Positions 55,015 to 64,000 of a stretch of 64,000 nucleotides of DNA are shown here, one piece after another. Where the stretch lies: the NCBI GenBank assembly GCA_017871115.1, contig JAFCIZ010000001.1, forward strand, positions 5,679,501 to 5,743,500, written 5' to 3'. Within the stretch, counting starts at the first letter, position 1. Every line of letters begins with the position of its first letter. The notes under the pieces were generated by a model, which had not been told where the DNA came from, ran no database searches, and saw only the letters and a list, made by a program, of their open reading frames with translations. Origin of the DNA: Cunninghamella blakesleeana. Taxonomy: Eukaryota; Mucoromycota; Mucoromycetes; Mucorales; Cunninghamellaceae. The translations under genes and the position numbers were made by a program.

Positions 55015-56544
55015 CTTTTGAATGAATATATTCCACCTATAGTAGTTAAAAATTGTAATAGATAAAAAAGTTTGATTTTATTAGTTTATTTCCAAAAAAA
55101 ATTGGATTTAAATAGTTATTTTACAGATCACATGATCATGTAAAATACATTGACAAGGAATATTAGGAAATGACATTAGTGTAACTCTAGTCCAAAAAAA
55201 ATTAAATATCAAAAAAAATTAAATATCAAAAAAAAAAATCCTTTAAAAAAAATAATAAGACAAGTACTGGATTTTTCTTTTAAAGTTGCCTGCCATTTAA
55301 CAGAGAATCACAGCCATAGTTTCACAAATTATTAAATCATGAATAAAAATACCAGTGGAATAATGGTAAATAGCAGTAATTGACAATCAGGATGATTAAA
55401 AATAATTATTCAATGGACTAAAATCTTTTCAATAGATTCTATTCTTTCTAAAATATAACATTATGTTACATTATTAAAAATTATTTCTTTATAAAGTAAC
55501 AATAATAAAAATATTGTGTATAAGTAAACCTTCACTTTTTAAAAGAATTTTACGAGCATATTTTTATAGGTTGATAATTTATTAACACATAATTATTGAA
55601 GATAAAAAAATAAAAAGATTTTAACTAAATTGAGAAATACAGAGACTAGCGAAATTATTCACGATTTTTTTTTATTTTTCTAAAAAATTAAAAATAATTA
55701 CGAAGTGGTAAGTTTTATATCAAATGAAAACTGTGGTTATGAACTTTCACAACATATATACTAATCGGCGCTGAAGGGGGTATGAAGATTTAAAATAACG
55801 GAGTCTCAAAAAAGTGCGAAAATCCTGCTTTTCTTTTTAATATAAAAGGCAACCACTGGGACGTTATCTTCATGTGCTATATGCATACTTAATATAGAAA
55901 TTAACTTAAATTATTCAGAGGAAAAAAAATATCTAAACACTTGGTAATTTTGGACTGAGGTGTATAACTATTAAAAAATATAAACAAAGTATTTATAAAT
56001 TAATAAATAGCATTTAAATGTAGACTAGCATAGTGCAGTCCGACATAAGCTTGCTTAATATTTCTTGACAATGAGAGTTAGTAACTGTGTTAAATATTAT
56101 ATATAGAAATTGTTACTCTATGATTAAACCACTAGATACAGCAAGGACAAGAATAAACCGTGTATATGGTAATAGACTCAAGATTTTACAGTTACCTGAC
56201 GTTTATTAGAACGCACATGTTTACAAAACTTATGGGTTGAACCAATAATATATATATATGTACTTTCCCGAAAACCTTAAAAAAAACTTTAAATAATAAT
56301 AATAATACTAATAATATATAAATATATATATACAAAGCAATATGATAAAACATATGTTAAAAAAAAATTAACGAATCTAATTTAGTAACACAAAAAGAGC
56401 TAATCTACCAATGAAAATATATTTATACATATTATACTTTTTTTATACTTTTTTATATACATTTTAAAACTGTCATTTTATTCAATTGATATTATTAGGT
56501 TTGGTGAAAATAAAATATAAAGAAATAAAAGTTAAGAAAAGAGA
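55015..56544. other. Gene-poor region
   Basis: Upstream of the secreted gene, AAAAAAAATTAAATATC is directly duplicated near 55193-55235. A slightly GC-richer patch lies at about 55760-55870. No convincing ORF, tRNA or other gene was found. Confidence 0.5.
56026..56075 (+). repeat. Repeat family F3, copy 2
   Basis: TAGTGCAGTCCGACATAAGC and the following TTGCTTAATATTTCTTGAC are the partner of the copy at 54046, in the same orientation. Confidence 0.5.
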
Positions 56545-56820
56545 TATTGTGAAACTGCCAATTATTGTTTATTAGAAAATAAAATAAAATAGATATTTAT
56601 ATGTGAATATATTATAAGGAGTTATTATATAAGAGTGTAATATAATAACTAGGATTATGATACTATTTAATTATTCATATTTTTGTATGTATTAGTTAGG
56701 ATGTAGTATAGTATAATTATATTATTTAATTAAATGATATCTATAATAAATAATTATAGTTGTTAATAGTATATCAATATTAACTAAATAATATATTTTG
56801 ATATGACAAATACAGCGGAT
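56545..56820 (+). repeat. Repeat family F4, copy 1
   Basis: About 275 bp matching 62290-62545 in order and orientation: TATTAGAAAATA, ATATTTATATGTGA, a GATGTAGTATAGTATAATTA-like block, AATGATATCTATAATAAATA and ATATATTTTGATA...GGTAAATACA-like end. Differences are mostly single bases and short gaps. Confidence 0.6.
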
Positions 56821-57309
56821 ATATATAAATATAATCCTTTTATTATCTCTTACTCTACGCTATTTCTATCAATTATGGGCATGTCCTTAAATAGAATCCG
56901 TGTACCCTACGACCATTTCTCTACATCAGTTTCCTTAGGTATTTAATCTCAGATATTCTCTTTCTCTTTTTTTTTGTATTTTAAATAACACAGCATTACT
57001 TGTGTAATGCTTGTGTTTTTCTTTATTGGGAAAATTATAACTCCAGTTAACAAAAAAATAAATAAAAATTCTAAAGCTATATGTTCCTTTTTTTATATAA
57101 AAACTCGACCATTTTTATTTTATTTTATATATTTATATTTATTTACTTAAATATATTTTAACTACTCTAAATATAAATTATTTTTAAAATTTTTATATTA
57201 TCTTCCTCATTTTACATTGCGGTTACTGAAACCTTACTTTAGTCCTGCAATTATATTACACTTTTAAATTTTTTTATATTTATTATATCTTTTTTATTTT
57301 ACTTTTATT

Positions 57310-59030
57310 CCTTTATATTAATTCATTCTACTTATAAAACAAGGACTGGTGCTCACTGGAATTATATTATTTATATCAAATATAACTTATAATACTCATT
57401 CCTCATTTCAAAAAAATAAATCTTAAACAAAACCCACATAATATTATATTTATTTTATTTGTATTTTTATTTTGTCTATACAATTGTTGATCTTTATCCA
57501 GTTATATAATTTATTTCATTCCATTTCATTTTACTTTATTTTATTTTATTAATCTAAACTAAGTTGTATCTACTTATAAAACAAGATACTGGTGCTCACT
57601 AACAACTAAATTAAACTATAAAACTATCGTCGTCCAAGCGGATGAAGTTGGTAGTGATTAAATTTTTTTTTTTCACAGTCAAAGCTCTACAACCAAATTC
57701 CTGCAAGCTTTTCCCTCTTTCTCTTCCTAAAAAAATATTTTTTGTTTTAGTATAAATAGGAAAGAATATTTTTCTTTTTCTTTTGTTTTTTTCTTTGACA
57801 AATATAAATGGCAAATTTTTAAATGATATTTTATATAATAAATATTTTATTTGTTCAAACCAGTTTTTTATTTTAACTTTATATTAATTTCTTAATAGAA
57901 ATCATTTTATTTTATTTTTATTATAACAAACATGGTTTATTTATCTTTTTTTTTATTTATAATACAACATATATAAACTTTTATATTTTATTTTAACTTT
58001 ATTATTACTTTATTTGGTTATACACTATTTATATAATAATCTACTCTGACTTTTAAAATTCATTTGCATATATTTTTGAATTTTTTTTAAATATTTTTAT
58101 TTTAACTTTTTAATTTTTTTTTACTTTTACATTATATTAAGTCGTTCTACTTATAAAATAAGGACTAGTGCTCACTGGAATTATCTTATTTATAATTAAT
58201 ATAAATACTGTCGACAATGGTGATACCAATGGCGCTCTTTGAAATTGGTCACTGCTTTTTTGAACCGTTGTTCACTGAACCATTGTTCACTGAACCAATG
58301 TTCACTGAACCAATGTTCACTGCACCGTTGTTCAATATGAAAGTCACTTCCATATCTTTTCCCTACTCTCAATATACTTTAAATAATTTTTTTAATTTTT
58401 TTAAATATAAATAGAACCAATTTTTTTCTCTTTCTTTCTCTTAAATTGTCAAATTTTTATAATAAATTATTATCTACTAAATAATTATTGAACTTGTCCA
58501 CTTTATAAAACAAACTTTATAATTTTAAATTTTTTTATTTTAACTTACTATAACATATTCAATTATTGAACTTATCTATTTTTTATTTAACAAATTATTT
58601 TATTTTTATTTTATTTTTACTTTATAATATTTTATATTATTATATACTATCTTATTTTATAATATTTATTCACTTAAATATTCTATACTACTGATCTAAA
58701 TCATTTAAACTCTTTACTACTTATTTTACTCGGCGGTCATTAAACTTTTGCTTTAATCCTGCTTATATTTTACTTATAATCTTTATTTTATTTTCTTTTA
58801 TTTTTTTTATTTTATTTTATTTTTTTAATTTTCTATTCCTTTATATTAAGTCGTTCTACTTATAAAACAGGAACTGGTGCTCACTGGAAACTTATTATAT
58901 ACTCCAAATATAACTTATAATACTCATTCCTCATTTCAAAAATAAATCTTAACCAAAAACCCACATAACAATACAAACTCTCATATTTTATTTAAACAAA
59001 TATAACTCTTACCAAAAACACACACTACAA
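57310..59030 (+). repeat. Repeat family F1 cluster, several nested copies
   Basis: The core GGACTGGTGCTCACTGGAA, preceded by CTACTTATAAAACA, occurs at 57322-57361, 57566-57600 (changed), 58141-58180 and 58851-58888. Copies at 57322 and 58851 stay similar for about 120 bp, through TATAACTTATAATACTCATT and CCTCATTTC to AACCCACATAA. TATAAAACA before the core looks promoter-like. No intact ORF is seen, so I read this as remains of one or more mobile elements. Confidence 0.6.
58250..58335. repeat. 15-bp tandem repeat, about five copies
   Basis: Units of TGAACCATTGTTCAC and close variants, inside an F1 copy. One frame reads as repeated EPLFT/EPMFT, but the ORF is short and lacks other support. Confidence 0.85.
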
Positions 59031-59067
59031 CAACTAAAATAAATCCAGAACTCTATACTAATTAAGC

Positions 59068-59091
59068 GACCAAGTCCGAGCCGGACTTTGT
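59068..59091. other. Short GC hairpin near the tRNA
   Basis: AAGTCCG and CGGACTT flank a 3-base loop AGC, about 25 bp past the 3' end of tRNA-Asn (minus strand). Confidence 0.5.
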
Positions 59092-59112
59092 TAATTTTTT
59101 TAAAAAAAGAAA

Positions 59113-59186
59113 CGCTCCTAGGTGGGCTCGAACCACCAACCTCTTGATTAACAGTCAAACGCGCTAGCCAATTGCGCCATAGAAGC
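59113..59186 (-). tRNA. tRNA-Asn (GTT)
   Basis: A complete 74-nt cloverleaf on the minus strand. Acceptor GCTTCTA pairs with TAGGAGC, followed by discriminator G. The D arm is GCGC-AATTGGCTA-GCGC. The anticodon arm is TTTGA-CTGTTAA-TCAAG with GTT at positions 34-36. The T arm is GGTGG-TTCGAGC-CCACC, and the variable loop is 5 nt (AGGTT). There is no intron. TTTCTTTTTTT right after the gene is a Pol III terminator. Internal A box (GGCGCAATTGGCTAGCGCG) and B box (GGTTCGAGCCC) are intact. Confidence 0.97.
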
Positions 59187-59663
59187 TGTTGGTGACTTGT
59201 TGTTTTGGTTATCTATTATAATTTTAGTAGAAGTTATTTTTTATAATTATTCTATGAATATCCGTATTCTTTTAATAAACGCGTCACTCAGACAATACTA
59301 TTTGTTATAACTATTCTTCTGATAAAATAACAAAAGTAATTAATATGAATCTTATCAAAAAGAGTTGTCCTTTATTTTATTAAAAACAATCGTCGTATTT
59401 ATATTTTTTAGAGGATCTAGTACTACTTTGATTATTATTAACATTTATAATACTATTCTATAAAAATCATAAAAGCGAAAGGATTTAATAAAATTAAGGA
59501 AAGGTTTAAAAAAAAAAAAAAATAAGTTATACAAAAAGGAAAAGTAAAGAAAAAGGAAAAGGATTTGAAAATAAATAAAGTTGGTTTTCAAAGTCCATTT
59601 ACGAAAGGTTATTCCTTTTGAATTCCGATGCTGGTTTTTAATTATTGTTTTTTGTTTCCTTTT

Positions 59664-59665
<2 letters not shown>
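59187..59665. other. Gene-poor region upstream of tRNA-Asn
   Basis: About 480 bp of AT-rich DNA with A-rich runs near 59510 and 59530. No gene is seen. Confidence 0.5.

Positions 59666-59711
<46 letters not shown>
59666..59711. repeat. Poly-T homopolymer, 46 bases
   Basis: An uninterrupted run of 46 T. It directly precedes F2 copy A. On the minus strand it would be a 46-A tail. Confidence 0.95.
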
Positions 59712-59713
<2 letters not shown>

Positions 59714-59728
59714 CAATACTATTATTAT

Positions 59729-60222
59729 CGACAGACTGAGACGATGCTGAGACGTCTTTGAAACCAGATCGTCTTGTTTCCGGCCATTAACTCTTCTTTT
59801 TCATATTCAATTTTATTTATATTTATTTATTTTCAATTGTTATTATTTTATTTATTATATTTATATATTTTTTTATAGAATTTTATTTTTATTTTTATAT
59901 TTTTCTTTATTTCGAATTCTATCTAGATTTGGATTATTTTTAATTATTTTTAAATGCCGACAATGATTATATATACACCAGGTCAAACTGAATTAGAAAT
60001 AAAATCATCTTTACCTCTCTTTCGTGTATTGATCACAAGTAGATTTTTTTATTTTTATTTTAGTTATTTTTGTTTTTGTTTTTTTTAGTTTAGAGAATAT
60101 TTTCGTTGGATAGTTTCCGTTTTTGATAATTATTTTATTTGATTTTGATTTTTTTTTATTTTATTTTATTTTTACAAGTACTTGAACCTAGCCATTTCAA
60201 GTCGAAGCACCGCACGTGACAT
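59729..60222 (+). repeat. Repeat family F2, copy A
   Basis: Head: GACTGAGACGATGCTGAGAC then GTCTTTGAA and CGTCTTG. Middle: CGTGTATTGATCACAAG. Tail: CTTGAACCTAGCCATTTCAA then GTCGAAGCACCGCACGTGAC. The same ordered blocks recur in copies B and C. Confidence 0.6.
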
Positions 60223-60808
60223 GACTGAGAGGGCGCCGGTGCGTCTTTGAAGTCGCTCCGTCTTGAACTTTTTTTTTTTTTAATTTATTTACTTTACTAT
60301 TTCTATTATATGTTATATTATTTTTATTTATTATTTTATTATTTTATTATTTTATTATTTATTTTTATTATTATCTTTTTATTTATTTTTTTTTATACAT
60401 TTTTTTTCTTACTTTTATTTTTTTAAACTTTATTATATTTTAAATCCCGATAGAAATATGCAACTATAAAATCAGAATTTCATTATAATAATAAAAAGAC
60501 ACTTTTCTTCAGCGTATTAGTCACTCGATTTGGTTTTTAGTTTTAGTTTATATTTCTTTTAGTTGAAGTGTTTCTTTTTGAAGATTGAATTATTTTTTTG
60601 TTTTTCTTATTTTATTCTAGTTAATTATTTCGTGTTAGCTATTTTTTAACTTTTATTGTTCATATTTTTATTTATTTTATTTATTTTTATTCTATTTTGA
60701 TATTGTTTAATTCGATAGGGGAATTCGAATTAAACATCGATAAATACTGATATATATATAACTCTTGAACTTAGCCACTTCAAGTTGAAGCACCATCCGT
60801 ATCATGAC
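60223..60808 (+). repeat. Repeat family F2, copy B
   Basis: Tandem to copy A. Head: GACTGAGAGGGCGCCGGTGC then GTCTTTGAAGTCGCTCCGTC. Middle: AGCGTATTAGTCACTCG. Tail: CTTGAACTTAGCCACTTCAA then GTTGAAGCACCATCCGTATC. Confidence 0.6.
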
Positions 60809-60967
60809 TTCGTAATCGGATACATAATTTTGTTCAAAGTAAGATATAGTTAGAGATATAATATATAAAATAATGTACCTAATAATAAAAGGAAGAAAAT
60901 AAAAATTTATATAAAATAAAAACAATTTTATATAATTAATAATAAAATAATATAGTAAATTTATATT

Positions 60968-61643
60968 TAGTGAGAAAACCCTCCCAGATTTTTTTATTTA
61001 TAAAAGCTAAAGTCGGAAGTTAAAAATAAAAAACTCGGATTTTGAAAATTTTTAAACTCTGGCCGTAGTTATAATACAATAACATCAAACATAAACATAT
61101 AAGATAGTGTTATACCAATAATTATAGTAATACAATAACACTAATATAAATGTATAAAATTTAATTATGAGCCATAATGAAGAAAATTTGTAATTCTAGA
61201 AATACTACTTTTGCAAATATGTGCGAATAATCTCAAGAAGAGATACATAAATTCATTCCCGTTTAAATGAATTATATCTCACCAAATAAATACAGCTGTT
61301 TAATAATAGTGTTATAATCTATTTGATAAAACAAAATTCTAGAGTTAACTTCGCACATGTGTTTAAATAATTCATCAGATGAATAGTATTCTCGTGACTG
61401 CGCCCAATCTTCATAGACCTTACAAAATAATTTATGAATTATCTAAATAATACCCATATACATATCCATATAATTTTATTTAATCATTTTTAAAAAATAA
61501 TTCTTATAATAAATAATACAATACCGTTATTGTATTTAAAAATTGAATTTTTAATTTTTTTTAAAAAAAAGGAGAAAGAGAAAAGAGGTCCAAAAAAATA
61601 TAATGCTCACGAAATTTAAAAATCTGAGCGGATTTTCTCCCTG
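60968..61643. mobile_element. Possible non-autonomous element with hAT-like inverted ends
   Basis: The left end TAGTGAGAAAACCCTCCCAG and the reverse complement of the right end, CAGGGAGAAAATCCGCTCAG, match in most positions, and similarity continues through GATTTTT. Ends of form YAGNG resemble hAT transposon termini. No 8-bp target-site duplication is seen (TTTATATT against CGCATAGA), and the 676-bp interior has no ORF, so the call is tentative. Confidence 0.35.
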
Positions 61644-61934
61644 CGCATAGACCTACACTTTAGGAAAGTATTTTCGGACTTTATATTTATATTTTATTTT
61701 TGGGATTGTTGGTTTAAAACTTCTTTTCCTTTTCTTCTCTATCCAACCACAAATTTTTATCGATTATTATTTTCAACTGTACTTATTAGTTGAATCTTTT
61801 ATAATACTGTTATTTTTGAATAAATCATGATTTCCTCCTTCTATAATAATCTTGCTGTTATTATTATTGCCTACATCCATTTTAATATTTTCTGATCCTT
61901 TGAAAATATTATCCTTATTATTTTTTATTTTATC

Positions 61935-62640
61935 GCCGGCAGTCTAGGGCTTCAGCAATATACCTTTGAAGTAGTATTATTTGGTGCCTTATTTATTTTA
62001 TTTTGATTTTAACTAATGTGTTTTACGCACCAATGGAAAATATACAAATATAAATCAAAATTCAATTATGATTAATAAAGGACATTCTTTTGCGTATTGA
62101 TCGACGATGTTAGCCTTGTGTTATGTTTTAGTTATTATATTTCGTTTTGCTTTATTCAATTGTATTTGAATTATTTACTACTGAATTTAAAGACCAAGTT
62201 AACCCGATTTGTTTTATTTTGTTTTATTTTTATTATTAGATTTGATCACCGTTGAGTTTGATTAAAAATATAAATATGAGTTAGGGCAAAGGTGGCATTA
62301 TAATACTGTTGATTATTTTTTATTAGAAAATATAAGATTAAATAGGTATTTATATGTGAGTATATTGTAAGATGGTTATAATAATTTAATGTATAATCAA
62401 TCAATATTTTGTGTGTATTAAGTAGATATAGTAGTGTAGTGTAATTATATTAAACAAATGACATCTATAATAAATAGTTATAGGTGATGATAGTAAATTG
62501 ATACTAATAAAATGATATATTTTAATAAGGTAAATACAACAACCACCATTATCGAATATGACTAATTGACAGTTATATATATATAGTAACACTTAAATTC
62601 TTGAGCCTAGTTACCTCAAGATAAAGTACTGCACGTATCA
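61935..62640 (+). repeat. Repeat family F2, copy C
   Basis: Head: CGCCGGCAGTCTAGGGCTTC then CCTTTGAAG. Middle: TGCGTATTGATCGACG. Tail: CTTGAGCCTAGTTACCTCAA then GATAAAGTACTGCACGTATC. It is interrupted by F4 copy 2 at 62290-62545. Confidence 0.55.
62290..62545 (+). repeat. Repeat family F4, copy 2
   Basis: Partner of 56545-56820, with ATTAGAAAATATAAGATTAA, ATATAGTAGTGTAGTGTAAT and GACATCTATAATAAATAG blocks. It lies inside F2 copy C, so it inserted later or is part of that copy only. Confidence 0.55.
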
Positions 62641-63726
62641 TTCCATTTTTAGTGGGGGAAACTGGGTAAACTCGTAATATTTGTTAATATGCCATTGTGA
62701 CCAGTCACTTAGAGTTTTAAAATTACACATTGCAAACCTATCAATATTTTTATCTTCTATTTCCTTTGGAATTTTCTTCAATGCAAATGGCCAGTTAATA
62801 ATTGTAAATAAATAAATAAATGAATTTTCAAACCTCTCACATATTATAACACCTTTTAAGATAAGTTTTGAACAATCCACTGGGTCTATATTTAGTTCCT
62901 TGGTTATTGTTCTATTCGCTATATCAGTGAATGTTTTATCTCCTATACAACCCCTTTCAGATACCAATTCAAAACCTCGTCTATAGTGATTAACACATGC
63001 AAAATCCATATTTTCAACATCCATTCTATCATCTGACGGTTGTATAAGAACTGCTGAGCATATATTTGGGAGCTTGTTTTTACCAATTCTATTTTGATCA
63101 AAGCAAGTGTCTGGTGTCATTGGTGTTTGATAAAATTCAATTTCTTTTTTGTGATTTTGAATGTCATCATATAAATATCTTGGTGGATACCCATACTTTT
63201 GCCAGTACTTATTATAAATTGTAACGATTTTTCCATCCTTTCTTTCGACTCTGAAAGATAGTGGAACCATATCTTGTTTGTATTTATTATTCGTGACATA
63301 GCGAAAAAATTCTTTATCAACTTCACTGAATCCATAATAATCTTGTAATTGCTTTATAATATTATTTATTAGTCTCGAAATATTTTCACTATCTCCAAAT
63401 CCTGTGTTTATATCATTCAATGCCCATTCATACGCTGCTTCCTTAAATGTCTTTGTTGTTATAGATTCTAGGATTGTTATGCCATCTTCAAATTCTTTAA
63501 TGACATCTACAAAGCAGTCAATCTTGGATGTGTCAAGAACTGGAAAGCAGAAGGAATTTTCTAAATCATTTTGTTCATTAAGTATCCCTCTTGTTTTTTT
63601 GAATGCATAAAATATAGTTATAAACATATCCCTATAAGAGTAAAAAATAAGAAAAATATAAAAGAAAAATATATAAAATAAAAAAAGAGTAGGAAAAGTT
63701 AATTTTATTCTATTTTCAAACTCCAC
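62638..63726 (-). CDS. Unrecognised protein; C-terminus abuts a repeat
   Basis: Open frame of 362 codons; family not recognised. Residues 1-30 are hydrophobic (TLFLFYIFFFYIFLIFYSY), but this part may be intron: TTTACTCTTATAG just before GGATATGTTT near 63631 is a good acceptor, and AAG|GTATAG near 63740 a possible donor. The true start may therefore lie upstream or be the Met at about 63627. The body has normal composition: KEAAYEWALNDINTGFGDSE, YNKYWQKYGYPPRYLYDD, a segment with four to six cysteines including CSAVLIQPSDDRMDVENMDF, ACVNHYRRGFELVSERGCIG and ILKGVIICERF. A second hydrophobic patch is SFIYLFTIINWPFAL. The stop codon lies within the tail of repeat F2 copy C, so the end may be truncated. 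It is a real gene or recent remnant, function unknown. Confidence 0.6.
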   Translation of the reverse strand: MEFENRIKLTFPTLFLFYIFFFYIFLIFYSYRDMFITIFYAFKKTRGILNEQNDLENSFCFPVLDTSKIDCFVDVIKEFEDGITILESITTKTFKEAAYEWALNDINTGFGDSENISRLINNIIKQLQDYYGFSEVDKEFFRYVTNNKYKQDMVPLSFRVERKDGKIVTIYNKYWQKYGYPPRYLYDDIQNHKKEIEFYQTPMTPDTCFDQNRIGKNKLPNICSAVLIQPSDDRMDVENMDFACVNHYRRGFELVSERGCIGDKTFTDIANRTITKELNIDPVDCSKLILKGVIICERFENSFIYLFTIINWPFALKKIPKEIEDKNIDRFAMCNFKTLSDWSQWHINKYYEFTQFPPLKME

Positions 63727-64000
63727 TATACCTTACTTTTAAGGAAACTTTTTTATTTTTATAATTTTATAATTTTACTTAATTTTCTTTTCCCTTTCCC
63801 TTTTTACTTGTATTTTTATGCACTATATTATCAATATTAACGTTTTTTATTATTATTGACCCTAAAATAATTCGACTGATCAAAAAGCAACGTTGCTATA
63901 TTAATTTTTATATGTCATCCTATAACTGTACAGTTTGACAAATAAGGGAGGAATAGAGCGCTGGTAGAGATAATTAAGCAACTATGTCGACATAGGAAAA
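63727..64000. other. Upstream region at window edge
   Basis: AT-rich, with an AAGTAAGG near 63733 that could be a splice donor of the neighbouring minus-strand gene. Nothing else is recognised. Confidence 0.4.

Noticed and set aside
56801..56947. Short ORF with GC-richer third positions (MTNTADIYKYNPF start)
   Set aside because: Under 50 codons, no family, overlaps the end of repeat F4, and the partner copy does not keep the frame.

Overview
The window looks like nuclear DNA of an early-diverging fungus, probably of the Mucoromycota. It is very AT-rich, and genes carry many short GT-AG introns. Proteins carry poly-Asn and poly-Gln runs, and the gene set is eukaryotic and fungal: a Dsc3-type subunit, ketol-acid reductoisomerase, arrestin-related proteins, an ABCC transporter and Age2/SMAP-type ArfGAP. 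The phylum is an inference from gene content and style; no marker in the window fixes it.

Layout. 0-12 kb: a tail-anchored acyl-CoA-binding protein, an ArfGAP, a mitochondrial pyruvate-dehydrogenase-kinase-type kinase, an LSM12-like protein and a cytochrome P450. 12-16 kb: a small secreted protein, a decayed tandem repeat and an unrecognised Asn-rich protein. 16.7-18 kb: a head-to-head pair of very divergent H2A-like and H2B-like histones sharing a 308-bp promoter, the most unusual locus here. 18-27 kb: spliceosomal CWC15 with its ATG isolated on exon 1, two tandem arrestin paralogues and a SLC35F-type transporter. 27-39 kb: GGA clathrin adaptor, Dsc3-like subunit, MGST3-like enzyme, Fbw7/Cdc4-like F-box WD40 protein and cytosolic serine hydroxymethyltransferase. 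41-52 kb: ketol-acid reductoisomerase, a 7-kb ABCC transporter with about two dozen exons, and a CCDC124-like protein.

52-64 kb is gene-poor and repeat-rich. It holds a small secreted protein, a tRNA-Asn(GTT), several degraded dispersed repeat families, a possible non-autonomous element with inverted ends, and an unrecognised ORF whose stop codon lies inside a repeat.

The genes are unrelated in function apart from a loose membrane-traffic theme (ArfGAP, GGA, arrestins, Dsc3). The histone pair is the only likely two-gene unit: H2A and H2B act as an obligate dimer, both partners are divergent, and they are divergently transcribed. Exon joins given below were read by eye from GT-AG sites and reading frame and were not computed.
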